Assembly (NCBI GenBank): GCA_001768195.1
Contig: MENI01000087.1
Span: 759 to 38,522 of the forward strand
DNA: 37,764 nt
Direction of reading: 5' to 3'
Origin: Bacteroidetes bacterium GWA2_40_15
Lineage (GTDB): Bacteria > Bacteroidota > Bacteroidia > Bacteroidales > VadinHA17
The translations under genes were made by a program, and so were the position numbers. The notes beneath the pieces were generated by a model that saw only the letters and a program-made list of their open reading frames with translations, ran no database searches and had not been told where the DNA came from. Positions 7,636-16,418 of this stretch are shown here, in pieces. Position 1 is the first letter of the stretch; each line of letters starts with the position of its first letter.

Positions 7636-7910
7636 TAAACTATATGGGGGATATCCAATGACCTGCCTTTAAATTTCATAGCAGGATTCAGACCATTTTC
7701 CGGAAACCAGGCAGGTGTATCTGCATTATTATCATTACAATGGTTGCAGGCTATTGAGAGAGATATAATGGGAAGTGCTGCCGAGACATCTGAATTACAG
7801 GTAAATACTGACCTGGGTTTTATTTTAAAGCTGTATTCAAGAATACAGGCTGCACTGCATGATTTGCAGCCGACACAAAGGTTTTTGTCAAAAATAAAAC
7901 CGCTTCTCAT
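7635..7910 (-). pseudogene. Internally deleted DmsB-type ferredoxin subunit
   Basis: The 91-codon frame joins two ends of an iron-sulfur subunit that is normally about 200 residues long. Residues 1-60 are a good DmsB N-terminus, with FIFDKNLCVGCKSCSAAC supplying the first cluster cysteines (C12, C15, C18, C22) and SIACNHC (52-58) beginning the second motif. From about residue 64 the sequence jumps to TPAWFPENGLNPAMKFKG, which belongs to the C-terminus of the family. The missing part carries the other three ferredoxin-type motifs, so electron transfer along a four-cluster chain is impossible. The junction lies near 7719-7730 and keeps the frame. The ATG overlaps the stop of the dmsA remnant as ATGA, an intact trace of operon coupling. 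Confidence 0.85.
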
Positions 7911-8278
7911 ACTCTGTAATCATTTTCAACTTCAACTATATTATTATTAAAAGCAGCGCCATACCAATATCCGTCTCTCTGCCAGCGATAAGCAGATTGC
8001 CTCCTCCCCCTTCGCTGATCCAGATACCATTTGGAAGGAGCACTGAACCTGCAGGTACGCGATTAGATATCATTCCTCTGCAGATTGGCATAATTAAAAC
8101 CGGCACCAGGCTTTCCTAAATTTCCCGTAATTATGGCAAGGGAAAGGATCGAGCGTATTGTTTGACCACCGTTAGTGTGACGCTGTAATCCAGGATTCTT
8201 ACCCCATATTATTATAGTTTTTGCATTTGGTAAATCCCATGGGACATTGTGCCTGATACTGCCTAGTGTAAGTCTTAC
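7907..8278 (-). pseudogene. Remnant of a DmsA-type molybdopterin oxidoreductase
   Basis: Three pieces of a catalytic subunit of about 750-800 residues can be read. From 8251 the frame gives HNVPWDLPNAKTIIIWGKNP, the nucleotide-cofactor region. It continues directly with LQRHTNGGQTIRSILSL and AIITGNLGKPGAGFNYAN, which normally lies more than 100 residues downstream, and ends at a TAA at 8063-8065. A shifted frame then gives NRVPAGSVLLPNGIW, EGGGGNLLIAGRETDIGM, the C-terminal domain. A one-base deletion near 7960 moves the end (AAFNNNIVEVENDYRV, stop at 7907-7909) into another frame. The gene is dead by two large deletions and at least one frameshift. Its 5' end is lost, and the remnant abuts the stop codon of the neighbouring lipoprotein gene. 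Confidence 0.85.
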
Positions 8279-8694
8279 TGCTCCAGGATCAGAGCTTCAT
8301 CAGGTATAACATTACTTATCACGAACACGTTTTCATTAGGATTTGGGATATATATTTCATAGGTAATTCTCATCCGACCCATATACTGCATGAATGTGTA
8401 ATCCTCTTTTTTAGTTGAGAATGTGACCAGTGTACCATCTTTATTTATTTTGGCTGAAATTGTTGCCTTTGGATAAGCCTTAGGAAACCTGATATAATCT
8501 GATGTACTCTGAGAATTCAGATTACCATAATTAACCAGCGTATCAATATCGACAGTCAGATCAATTAAGGCATAGGTAGTAAGATTTCTTACACGGACAT
8601 CAGTTGGACCTTCTGGTTCATATTCAGTCTTTTTACATGCCACTACCGAAAATATAATGAGTGAGATAAATAGAAATTTTTTCATAACAGTCAT
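8275..8694 (-). CDS. Small lipoprotein of unknown function
   Basis: This is a 139-residue protein with a lipoprotein signal: a hydrophobic segment followed by the lipobox SVVAC, with the modified cysteine at residue 20. The second methionine (M4, ATG at 8683-8685) gives the more usual signal peptide MKKFLFISLIIFSVVAC and may be the real start. The mature part (KKTEYEPEGPTDVRVRNL...) appears rich in beta-strand, and I recognise no domain. The gene lies 54 bases downstream of batE on the same strand, so it may be at the end of the Bat transcript. Its stop codon touches the dmsA remnant. It looks intact. Confidence 0.75.
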   Translation of the reverse strand: MTVMKKFLFISLIIFSVVACKKTEYEPEGPTDVRVRNLTTYALIDLTVDIDTLVNYGNLNSQSTSDYIRFPKAYPKATISAKINKDGTLVTFSTKKEDYTFMQYMGRMRITYEIYIPNPNENVFVISNVIPDEALILEQ

Positions 8695-8748
8695 TTAAAT
8701 GAGCTCTTATTATCAGACTCTAAAGATAACAAATAAGTTGCAAATTGC

Positions 8749-9519
8749 TTATATTATTTTCAGACCATTTGAAGGGATCCATCCTTTGTTCCCGTCCGAT
8801 AGTCTTATCTCATACCACTCTCCGACTTCATCCTCAATAGATACTTTTGTTCCTTCATGCAAAACAAACAGGTCAGTTCCACTATCATCAGGAGAACTCT
8901 TTCCGCTAATAACAGGACTGAAGATAATTGCTTTATGACTATCAAAGACCTGAGATTTGTTTCTCTGACTCAATAAAACTGATGAACCACTGACGATCAG
9001 AAATAACAGTGCAAGCCAGAATCCGGTAACCTTATAAATGTATCTTGATGAAAAGATATATAAGGAGAGAAACAAAAGGCATAAAACAAATGCAGAAATG
9101 CCTGCAATAGCCCACACATTTGATGATAACAGAAGGGATACCAGGTTATACCACCTGACAAAGAAAAGTTCCGGTATTTCCTGGAACCTGTCTACAATGA
9201 GAGTTCTGGCTATCTGCAGGTTATAATTTATATCCTCATTTACAGGGTCGAGCATGTAAGCCCTTTCATAAAACAAAATTGCCTGAGGGATATCCTCCAG
9301 TTTGAAATATGCATTTGCAATATTGTAATTAAGGCTGGCTGACCGGTAACCAGTGTCATATATATTAGTCCATATCTGAGCAGCTTCTTTATAACTTCCT
9401 GAACTATAATACTTCACCCCCTGCTCAAACTTTTCAGGAGCAGTCTCCTGTGCCGTAGAGTAATTAGCAAATAACATCATGAAAATCAACAACGATATCT
9501 TTCTGAGTATGAAGTTCAT
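8749..9519 (-). CDS. batE: BatE: TPR and SH3-domain aerotolerance protein
   Basis: The 256 residues run as follows: signal peptide (about 1-23), two or three TPR units (about 26-110, including ASLNYNIANAYFKLEDIPQAILFYERA), two transmembrane segments (about 135-155 and 165-185), and a C-terminal bacterial SH3-like domain (about 205-256, ending GEWYEIRLSDGNKGWIPSN). This is the usual BatE plan. It is the last gene of the Bat operon, starting 3 bases after the batD stop. In Bacteroides fragilis the bat genes were linked to aerotolerance; the biochemical role, probably an envelope complex assembled by the MoxR ATPase, is not settled. Confidence 0.88.
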   Translation of the reverse strand: MNFILRKISLLIFMMLFANYSTAQETAPEKFEQGVKYYSSGSYKEAAQIWTNIYDTGYRSASLNYNIANAYFKLEDIPQAILFYERAYMLDPVNEDINYNLQIARTLIVDRFQEIPELFFVRWYNLVSLLLSSNVWAIAGISAFVLCLLFLSLYIFSSRYIYKVTGFWLALLFLIVSGSSVLLSQRNKSQVFDSHKAIIFSPVISGKSSPDDSGTDLFVLHEGTKVSIEDEVGEWYEIRLSDGNKGWIPSNGLKII

Positions 9520-9522
9520 TTT

Positions 9523-11331
9523 CTATACTATTGAGTTTTCAACTGATTTTATGAATTGTGAAGCTCCGTCGTAAATTGAAGCTGCTTCAGTCCCTGACGA
9601 AGTTGGAGCAAACCTCGCATATTCACATTTGTCAAGAATCTGGTTAAGTCCGGATATAGTTTCTTCATCAATGCTTCTTTCAGACAATGATTCACTTATC
9701 CTGCTCCTGGTCATATCGGCAACAGGAATACCGAGCTTATCGCTGAGATATCCCCAGATTGACTTAAGAATCTCCTCATAGAACATGTCAAGCTGGCTGT
9801 TCTTAAGGCACGCGGATGCATTACGTAACCTCTTTACAGCAATTTTCCCGGCTTTTCTGTTACGAACACGTGAAATATCAGCATTTCTCCTTACATGCTC
9901 TCTTCTGATGAACAATATTGCCAGAAAGGTCAAAATAGAAAATGCAAATACGCTGAAATAAGAACGTGTGGCAATTAGGAGAGATTCGGATCTATTTAAA
10001 TTACCAGGGTCTGACTTTATAAACCTGATATCCTTTCCCAGATACCTGACATCAGTTTTAGATACTCCTCCATATACTGTAATATCTGAGCTCTGTTCAT
10101 CTCCTTTTCGGGCATAGAATTTAAATTCAGGTGTTGACAATTGTTCGAATTTTCCTCTGGCTGTATTGAAGTAAGAATAGGATACTGAAGGTATTGTAAA
10201 ATTGCCATAGTGCCTTGGTATAAGAAGAAATTCAAAGGTCTTGGTGCCGGATGTACCGTTAATTCCGTTTTTGATATCATCAGTCGTCTTTGGATCATAT
10301 ACCTCAATGTCAGGAGAGAGCCGGAGAGAAGGAGCAGCTGCAACTTTAAGGTTTCCTGTTCCGGAGATTGCAATCTTTAAGTTCAGTGCGTCATTAACAT
10401 TTACAGTATCCTTATTAATTGAAGCTTTGAGATCTAGTTTTCCTACTATTCCTGAATAGTCAGGGGGTTGATTACCGGGAAGAGGATTTACCTTTATTTT
10501 CATCACCGGGCTGACAACCATTCTCGGTATTGTCTGATATGTTGAGAAGAAATCGCCAAAGAATGGATCTGACTGACCTGATCTCTGCTGTATCAGAACA
10601 GTCAACTGAACGGGGTCAATGCTTATTTCTCCGGTTACCTGCGGATACAGCAGAAATTGCTGTACCACTCCAGTCCCGTAAATTGTTCCGTTAATGTTTT
10701 CCTGGCTAAGTGATGTCAGCGGCGGAGTATTAAGATCAGATTTAAGAAACCCATTGAATGCCGGGTACTTGATCTCATTTATACCTGTAATATTTACTTT
10801 AGTATATAACTTGACAGTTGCTACGATGGGTTCACCAAGATAAATTTCCTTCCTGCTGAGGATAAGATTTACATAAATGTCCTTACCTGATTGCTGAGTT
10901 TCCTGAGGGTTTGTTCCGGCAGCTGCAGGTGCAGCGGAAGCCTGACTTGCAGAATTGCTTATAACTTCAATGAAGAGGGAATCAGAGACATAATTTTTGT
11001 TTTTAAGAGTAAATACGGCCGGGGGGATAATGAATTTACCCTCACTTATTGCCTGCAGGTAATATATATAGGTATAAGTTGTCGAAGTGGACATCCTGCC
11101 ATTAATGATCTGCGTACTTGAGCTATAGGATGTCTGAGGTCCCATCAGCTTATAGAAAGGGCTAAAGGGCGGAGCCGCAAATTCTCCGCCTCCGGAATTT
11201 ACTGTCCAGGTAACATTGAACTGCTGACCGGTTGTAACAACAGGAGGATACTGAACCTTTACAGAGACATCCTGGGCATAAAGTTGGAATGAGAAAATTA
11301 ATATTACCTGGTATATGATTAATCTCTTCAT
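9523..11331 (-). CDS. batD: BatD: aerotolerance membrane protein
   Basis: This is a 602-residue protein with signal peptide MKRLIIYQVILIFSFQLYAQ. A long periplasmic part of repeated beta-rich, Ig-like segments follows; the first begins DVSVKVQYPPVVTTGQQFNV, as in the BatD (oxygen tolerance) family. One transmembrane helix lies near 458-476 (SVFAFSILTFLAILFIRR). A helical cytoplasmic C-terminal domain of about 120 residues includes EEILKSIWGYLSDKLGIPV and ends with a segment rich in serine and glutamate. Size and layout are typical. The gene lies between batC (15 bases upstream) and batE (3 bases downstream). The large external region suggests a scaffold role in an envelope complex, which is inference. 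Confidence 0.9.
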   Translation of the reverse strand: MKRLIIYQVILIFSFQLYAQDVSVKVQYPPVVTTGQQFNVTWTVNSGGGEFAAPPFSPFYKLMGPQTSYSSSTQIINGRMSTSTTYTYIYYLQAISEGKFIIPPAVFTLKNKNYVSDSLFIEVISNSASQASAAPAAAGTNPQETQQSGKDIYVNLILSRKEIYLGEPIVATVKLYTKVNITGINEIKYPAFNGFLKSDLNTPPLTSLSQENINGTIYGTGVVQQFLLYPQVTGEISIDPVQLTVLIQQRSGQSDPFFGDFFSTYQTIPRMVVSPVMKIKVNPLPGNQPPDYSGIVGKLDLKASINKDTVNVNDALNLKIAISGTGNLKVAAAPSLRLSPDIEVYDPKTTDDIKNGINGTSGTKTFEFLLIPRHYGNFTIPSVSYSYFNTARGKFEQLSTPEFKFYARKGDEQSSDITVYGGVSKTDVRYLGKDIRFIKSDPGNLNRSESLLIATRSYFSVFAFSILTFLAILFIRREHVRRNADISRVRNRKAGKIAVKRLRNASACLKNSQLDMFYEEILKSIWGYLSDKLGIPVADMTRSRISESLSERSIDEETISGLNQILDKCEYARFAPTSSGTEAASIYDGASQFIKSVENSIV

Positions 11332-11346
11332 TTTAAGTTATTGTTT

Positions 11347-12084
11347 TTACCAGTTTTTTACAGTTAACTTCCTTTCGCGCGCAGCCTTGGCAAGCTTTAC
11401 TTTTTCCTGAACATTCTTTTCGTCATTTGCCAGCGAGTTCAGCAGACGTTGTGCATCTTCTTTTGAAATAGACTGCTCCTGCTGCTGTTGTTCCTGCTGC
11501 TGATCCTGTTTCTGATCCTGGTTTTTCTGATCTTCTTTTTGCTGACTCTTGTCATTATTCTGATCCTGTTTTTCCTGGTTCTCCTGATCCTTTTGTTGTT
11601 GCTGTTGCTGTTCCTGTTGCTGTTGCTTCAAAAGGTCCTGGGCATAGGCCAGGTTATATTTTGCTTCATAGTTATCAGGATTAAGCTTGAGGGAATTCTT
11701 ATATGCATCAATACTTTCTTTTATTTTTTTTGCCTGAAGAAGGGAGTTCCCAAGATTATAAAGACCTGCTGACTTTCTTTCAGGTTCATTGTTCATATTT
11801 ACATTCTCGGTAAAGTGATTAGCCGCTTCTGCAAATTTATTTTGTTTATAAAGGGCATCGCCTATATTAAAAACGGCATCAGCCGATCGTTTATTTCCGT
11901 CAATAGCCTTGCGATATGAAACTTCAGACTCCTGAAACTTATCTTTTCCGAATTCCCTGTTACCCTGGCGTATATATTTCTTTTCAGGCTGGGCACCACA
12001 CAGGAGTGGTATTATTATAAAAAGCATTGAGAAAATGTTTATTTTAAATAAGTTGTCTGAGATATTGTCAAAAGATCCTTTCAT
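11347..12084 (-). CDS. batC: BatC: TPR protein with a glutamine-rich tract
   Basis: The 245-residue protein has an N-terminal hydrophobic segment (about 12-31, ending LLCGAQ), then three TPR-like repeats (about 38-150; the last is ESIDAYKNSLKLNPDNYEAKYNLAYAQ). A strongly biased tract of Gln with Lys, Asp, Glu and Asn follows at about 155-206, then a short charged tail ending RERKLTVKNW. The tract is encoded by CAG/CAA-type codons and causes a leucine-rich shadow frame on the other strand. BatC proteins commonly have TPRs and a low-complexity tail. It starts 12 bases after the batB stop. The TPRs probably mediate contact with BatA/BatB/BatD, which is inference. Confidence 0.88.
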   Translation of the reverse strand: MKGSFDNISDNLFKINIFSMLFIIIPLLCGAQPEKKYIRQGNREFGKDKFQESEVSYRKAIDGNKRSADAVFNIGDALYKQNKFAEAANHFTENVNMNNEPERKSAGLYNLGNSLLQAKKIKESIDAYKNSLKLNPDNYEAKYNLAYAQDLLKQQQQEQQQQQQKDQENQEKQDQNNDKSQQKEDQKNQDQKQDQQQEQQQQEQSISKEDAQRLLNSLANDEKNVQEKVKLAKAARERKLTVKNW

Positions 12085-12096
12085 CCTTATAAAAGA

Positions 12097-13137
12097 TTAG
12101 ACTTTAAAATTAAACAATCTGATGTTAGCAAGTTTCCTGTTTTTCCTGTCCATTATAATAAATTCAAGTATAAGCAGGATTATTGCCAAAGCTGCAAAGA
12201 TCTGGAACTGGTCATTATATTCTGTGTAAATGGTACTTTCGAGTTCCTGCTTCTTCATTTTTCTGATCTCATTGTAAATCTCATCCAGGCCAATATTTGA
12301 ATTATTTGCCCTCACATAGTTACCATTAGTAGAGAGTGCAACTTTCTTGAGGATTTCTTCATCGAGTTTTGTAATTACCGTATTACCATCAATGTCCTTT
12401 AGGAAATCTTTACGTCCTCCAGAAATAACCGGAACCGGAACACCCTGTTCAGAACCAATACCAATTGTGTGAATTATAATTCCGACCTTTGATGCCTCTT
12501 CAGCTGCAGATACCGGATCATCTTCGTGATTCTCACCATCAGTGATGAGAATCAATGCTTTGCTTTTATCCTCCCCCGGACTGAAAGACCTCATTCCGAG
12601 TGAAATAGCGGCTCCAATTGCTGTACCCTGTTTAGGGACCATTGCCGGATTGATTGATGACAGAAACATTTTTGCAGAAACATAATCTGTTGTGACCGGG
12701 ATCTGTGTATATGCATCTCCTGCAAATACGATCAATCCTATCTTGTCATTGTCAAGGTTATCAACCAGACGTGATATTGCCTGTTTTGCCCTTGTAAGTC
12801 TGTTTGGCTGAATATCTTCGGCAAGCATTGAATTGCTCACGTCAAGTGCAATTATCACCTCTACCCCCTGTTTTTTTATGTCTTCAATTTTTGATCCGAA
12901 CTGTGGCCTGGCAAGAACAATAATACACAAGACAACCGCACCCATAAGGGTCACAAATTTTACAACCGGTCTGGCTGGTGAAAGTTCAGGTATAAGGTCA
13001 TTGACCAGTTTCAGATCCCCTAGTTTTCTTATAGTCCGCCTCTTTCTGATATCACTGATGATAAAGATAAATATCATTAAAGGCAGCAGAAGCAGCAGGT
13101 ATAAAAAATCGGGGTTTGCAAATCTGAACAATTGCAT
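12097..13137 (-). CDS. batB: BatB: von Willebrand A-domain membrane protein
   Basis: This is a 346-residue protein with the BatA/BatB plan. Two N-terminal transmembrane helices (about 8-28 and 60-77) precede the VWA domain (about 92-290), and one C-terminal helix follows (about 310-330). The MIDAS metal site is ALDVSNSM (D99, S101, S103), completed by the threonine in GTAIG (about 181) and the aspartate in LITDGENH (about 204). ARPQFG just before the domain is a family signature. The gene lies 12 bases before batC and 16 bases after batA. VWA domains bind partners through Mg2+; here they are thought to act with the MoxR ATPase in maturing or protecting envelope proteins. The family is clear; the partner is unknown. 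Confidence 0.92.
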   Translation of the reverse strand: MQLFRFANPDFLYLLLLLPLMIFIFIISDIRKRRTIRKLGDLKLVNDLIPELSPARPVVKFVTLMGAVVLCIIVLARPQFGSKIEDIKKQGVEVIIALDVSNSMLAEDIQPNRLTRAKQAISRLVDNLDNDKIGLIVFAGDAYTQIPVTTDYVSAKMFLSSINPAMVPKQGTAIGAAISLGMRSFSPGEDKSKALILITDGENHEDDPVSAAEEASKVGIIIHTIGIGSEQGVPVPVISGGRKDFLKDIDGNTVITKLDEEILKKVALSTNGNYVRANNSNIGLDEIYNEIRKMKKQELESTIYTEYNDQFQIFAALAIILLILEFIIMDRKNRKLANIRLFNFKV

Positions 13138-13153
13138 CTTACTTCCTGTGTAA

Positions 13154-14146
13154 TTAAGTTAAATTTCTGAATATTGTATGGCGGACAAGGATCTCCAGAC
13201 CCAGAAGGATGAAAGCTATAAGAGCAGGTATCAGGAATTTTTCATCTTTACGGCTGAATTGTCTTACATCTATTTTCGATTTTTCAAGTTTGTCAATCTC
13301 CCTGTAAACCTGAACAAGTTTGTCATTATCTGTGGCTCTGAAATACATTCCGCCGGTAAGCTGCGATATCTGCTTCAAAATATCCTCATCTATTTCTACA
13401 GGCATATTCTGATATTGTAATCCAAAAGGAGTTTGAACAGGATAAGGGGCCATCCCCATAGTACCTACCCCTACTGTATAGACCCTGATACCGAATGTTT
13501 TCGCTATATCTGCTGCGGTGGCAGGTGCAATATCACCTCTGTTGTTCACTCCATCGGTTAACAGAATTATCACTCTGCTTTTTGCATCCGAATCCTTTAT
13601 TCTGTTAACTGCAGTTGCAAGACCATTTCCAATAGCAGTTCCATCCTCAATCATTCCGCTTTCGATATCGCGAAGGAGATTTATCAGAACTGCATGATCA
13701 GTTGTAAGAGGGCACTGGGTAAAGCTTTCTCCGCTGAAAACAACCAGCCCTATCCTGTCATAAGGCCTGCCCGATATAAACTCTGTTGCCACATTTTTTG
13801 AAGCCTGGAGCCTGTCAGGTTTAAAATCGCGGGCAAGCATACTTCCTGATATATCGAGAGTGAGTACTATATCAATACCCTCGGTGGTTACGTCCTGGAA
13901 TTTATTTGTTGCCTGAGGTCTTGCCAGTACAATTATCAGAAGTGAGATCACTGCGACCCTGAATGCAAACAGAATATGTCTGAGGTAATGTCTGAAGGTC
14001 AATCCCGTTCCATCAAAAGGCGACAACCCAGGCATTCGTAATGAAGCATTTGCTTTATGTTGTTTCAATACGTAAAATGCTATAATAGCAGGAACAACTG
14101 CAAGCAGATAGAGATAATAAGGTTCGGCAAATCTTATCCCGTTCAT
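13154..14146 (-). CDS. batA: BatA: von Willebrand A-domain membrane protein
   Basis: The 330-residue protein has helices at about 9-27 and 58-75, the ARPQAT signature, and then a VWA domain (about 90-285). Its complete MIDAS is LDISGSM (D98, S100, S102), DGTAIGNG (about 172-179) and LLTDGVNNRGD (about 196-206). A final helix lies near 305-325. The ATG overlaps the upstream stop as ATGA, so translation is coupled to the preceding Bat-associated gene. It is homologous to BatB but clearly diverged. The pair in tandem, BatA first, is the normal order in Bacteroidetes. Confidence 0.92.
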   Translation of the reverse strand: MNGIRFAEPYYLYLLAVVPAIIAFYVLKQHKANASLRMPGLSPFDGTGLTFRHYLRHILFAFRVAVISLLIIVLARPQATNKFQDVTTEGIDIVLTLDISGSMLARDFKPDRLQASKNVATEFISGRPYDRIGLVVFSGESFTQCPLTTDHAVLINLLRDIESGMIEDGTAIGNGLATAVNRIKDSDAKSRVIILLTDGVNNRGDIAPATAADIAKTFGIRVYTVGVGTMGMAPYPVQTPFGLQYQNMPVEIDEDILKQISQLTGGMYFRATDNDKLVQVYREIDKLEKSKIDVRQFSRKDEKFLIPALIAFILLGLEILVRHTIFRNLT

Positions 14147-15123
14147 ACTGCACCCTCCCCTGTTTCTGTTTTTATTGCATCCTCTGCAGCTGACGCTTCA
14201 ATTTCTCTGGTTGCAGAAACAAAATCCCAGGCATCTTCATAATATAATTCATTTTCAGAAGGTTCCGGATTATATTTCGCAAACTTGACCATGTCGGCAC
14301 CTGACAGAACATTCTTAAGTACATTAAAAATTGAATCTTTTTTAAAGCCTGAGCTGACAAGAGCTTCAAGGGTTTCGGCAGTGGTTAGTTCAAGGGAGTA
14401 TACGCTGAACCGGTTTTCCAGATACTGACGTAAAATCTCAGTGAGTCTTGTATAATATTGTTTTATTTCCCCTTTCTGCCAAAGCTTTTCCTCCCTTAGA
14501 TTTTCCAGATCGCGGAAGGCAATAACATGTGCCGGATCAGGAATGACAACTACTTCATGACCAGACTCATGCTTACGCAGTTTCCTGATAAGCCTTACCA
14601 GGAAATATATAATAACGGCCGCCAGTACTGCAATGAGTATCCAGGGAAGCAGCTCACCGGGAGTTAAGGGAGCTCTGTAAGGAGCAATTATATCATAGAT
14701 CTTTGCAGTGGAATCTGCCGGTGCAGCCTCTATCCTTCGGACATCGATATAGGCGTAATCGGAATAGAAACGTTTAAGTCCGTCTTCACTCTTTTGTTCG
14801 GCATAAACAGGAGGGATTTGGTAACGCCCTGAATCAAATGACGTTACGAGATACTCCTTTTTTATGCGCAGTACACCTTTGATATTACGTATACTGTCAG
14901 TAACGGGTCCTGAAAGTATTTCAATCTTACTGATCAGAGTATCTTTAAATTCAGGAATCACGAGTTGCAAACCTGCAGGCTGGTCGACAATTACTGTATA
15001 TCTGATCTGGTCACCAATATAAATTCTTGATGTATCGAATGATGAACTGACTTTTACCTCCTGCCCGGAAGCGTTGGTTAACAGCAGTGAAAATATATAT
15101 ATAACAACAAAAACTCTTTTCAT
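14143..15123 (-). CDS. Bat-operon membrane protein with signal peptide (DUF4381-like position)
   Basis: The 326-residue protein has a signal peptide (1-20, ending NASG) and a beta-rich external region of about 130 residues. That region begins EVKVSSSFDTSRIYIGDQI, like a single BatD N-terminal domain. A transmembrane helix (159-177) and a helical cytoplasmic part follow, including YYTRLTEILRQYLENRFSV. Genes of this plan lie between DUF58 and batA in Bacteroidetes Bat operons, and their C-terminal half resembles that of BatD. I give no gene symbol because naming varies. It starts 5 bases after the DUF58 stop and shares an ATGA overlap with batA. A role in anchoring the BatA/B complex is inference. 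Confidence 0.82.
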   Translation of the reverse strand: MKRVFVVIYIFSLLLTNASGQEVKVSSSFDTSRIYIGDQIRYTVIVDQPAGLQLVIPEFKDTLISKIEILSGPVTDSIRNIKGVLRIKKEYLVTSFDSGRYQIPPVYAEQKSEDGLKRFYSDYAYIDVRRIEAAPADSTAKIYDIIAPYRAPLTPGELLPWILIAVLAAVIIYFLVRLIRKLRKHESGHEVVVIPDPAHVIAFRDLENLREEKLWQKGEIKQYYTRLTEILRQYLENRFSVYSLELTTAETLEALVSSGFKKDSIFNVLKNVLSGADMVKFAKYNPEPSENELYYEDAWDFVSATREIEASAAEDAIKTETGEGAV

Positions 15124-15128
15124 CTGAA

Positions 15129-15992
15129 CTATCTGTTCTTAAACAATTTTATGAGAGGCTTTACATAATCCATATCGGTCCGCAGCTCAGAATAGTCAAC
15201 ACCACATCGATTGAAAGTGTTCTTTATCACCGCGATATGTGAATTCCACCATTCATTATAAATTGAACGGATTACTCCGGAGGATGAATCTATCCATTTT
15301 TCTCTTCCTGTTTCAGCGTCCATAATTTTAACAAGTCCTATATCAGGAAGTGTTTGTTCTACCTTATCAAATACCTTAAGTGCAACAATATCGTGCTTAT
15401 TGGATGCAATTCTTAATGATTCCTCAAAATCAGGAGCTATGAAATCTGAAATTATGAAAGCCGTGCATCTCTTCTTGATAATATTAGTAAGAAACCTCAG
15501 CGGTTCATTAAGGTTTGTATTTTTGCTTTCGGAGCGGAAATCAAGCAGCTCTCTTATAATTCTAAGAATATGTTTTCTTCCTTTTTTAGGATGTATAGTT
15601 TTTTCCACTTTATCTGAAAAGAATATCACCCCTATCTTATCATTGTTAAATATTGCAGAATATGACAAAACTGCAGCTATTTCAGTCATCAGATCCCTTT
15701 TATATGTAACCACTGTTCCGAAATTGCCTGATCCGCTTACATCAACCAGCAGCATGACAGTCAGCTCTCTTTCCTCTTCAAATATCTTAACATAAGGGTG
15801 ATTGAACCTCGCAGTCACGTTCCAGTCAATACTCCGTATGTCGTCGCCATACTGGTATTCCCTTACTTCACTGAATGCTATTCCCCTCCCCTTGAAAGCA
15901 CTATGATACTCACCTGCAAAGATATGCCGGCTTAATCCTCTTGTTTTGATCTCTATCCGTCGGACTTTTTTTAATAATTCAGTTGCTTCCAC
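15129..15992 (-). CDS. DUF58 domain protein of the Bat operon
   Basis: This is a DUF58 (VWA-like) protein. It shows the family opening VEATELLKKVRRIEIKTRGL, the signature FKGRGIAFSEVREYQYGDD followed by IRSIDWNVTARFNHPYVKIF, and a MIDAS-like LLVDVSGSG with a later FIISDF. I chose the GTG at 15992 as the start. It lies 12 bases after the previous stop and begins exactly where the family does. The ATG at 16040 would add 16 unrelated residues and overlap the preceding gene by 37 bases. With GTG the protein is 287 residues. DUF58 proteins regularly sit beside MoxR ATPases and probably act as substrate adaptors or partners; the exact role is unknown. Confidence 0.9.
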   Translation of the reverse strand: MEATELLKKVRRIEIKTRGLSRHIFAGEYHSAFKGRGIAFSEVREYQYGDDIRSIDWNVTARFNHPYVKIFEEERELTVMLLVDVSGSGNFGTVVTYKRDLMTEIAAVLSYSAIFNNDKIGVIFFSDKVEKTIHPKKGRKHILRIIRELLDFRSESKNTNLNEPLRFLTNIIKKRCTAFIISDFIAPDFEESLRIASNKHDIVALKVFDKVEQTLPDIGLVKIMDAETGREKWIDSSSGVIRSIYNEWWNSHIAVIKNTFNRCGVDYSELRTDMDYVKPLIKLFKNR

Positions 15993-16003
15993 TTTACAAC
16001 AAA

Positions 16004-16408
16004 TTATTTTACAGGTTCTATTGTAATAGTAAACGACCACTCATCATCGTCAAGCCGGATATAGTAATTTTTTCCTGAACGGTTGTCGATCCACCTGTAT
16101 TTACCATTCTTTGAAAAGGAAGAATCCAATTCCCGTATTTTAGCTTCCCTTATGTTGTTGTTGCATACTATTCTTATATTCCGGCATACTGAATCAGCAT
16201 CCAGAAAAAAAAGCATAGTCTGTGAATCGTTTTTATCAGAATATTTAAGGTATCTGAATGATTTGTTGTTTACCTTTTCCTTATTCATATCACTTCTGTT
16301 GCCTTTCATATATTTCGTGATATCATCTGCTTTATAGTCAACCAGATTCTGACTATTACCGCTAACTGAAACCAGCAAAAAAACTGACATAAGCAAAAGT
16401 AACTTCAT
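16004..16408 (-). CDS. Small secreted protein inside the Bat operon
   Basis: With the ATG at 16408 the product is 134 residues and begins with a good signal peptide, MKLLLLMSVFLLVSVSGNSQ. An upstream in-frame ATG at 16438 would put ten charged residues before it and overlap the MoxR gene. The mature part is charged and contains DNRSGKNYYIRLDDDEW near the C-terminus. I recognise no domain. It lies 10 bases after the MoxR stop and 11 bases before the DUF58 start, so it is almost surely co-transcribed. A small exported protein between moxR and the DUF58 gene is not part of the core Bat set as I know it, and could be an accessory subunit or a client. Confidence 0.75.
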   Translation of the reverse strand: MKLLLLMSVFLLVSVSGNSQNLVDYKADDITKYMKGNRSDMNKEKVNNKSFRYLKYSDKNDSQTMLFFLDADSVCRNIRIVCNNNIREAKIRELDSSFSKNGKYRWIDNRSGKNYYIRLDDDEWSFTITIEPVK

Positions 16409-16418
16409 ATCTTTTCGA

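Noticed and set aside
11488-11772. Leucine-rich 94-codon plus-strand frame
   Set aside because: It is the complement of the Gln-rich tract of batC; the leucine runs come from CAG/CAA read on the other strand. No family pattern and no separate promoter.
15400-15795. 131-codon plus-strand frame opposite the DUF58 gene
   Set aside because: It lies entirely within a clear DUF58 coding region on the minus strand and resembles no family.
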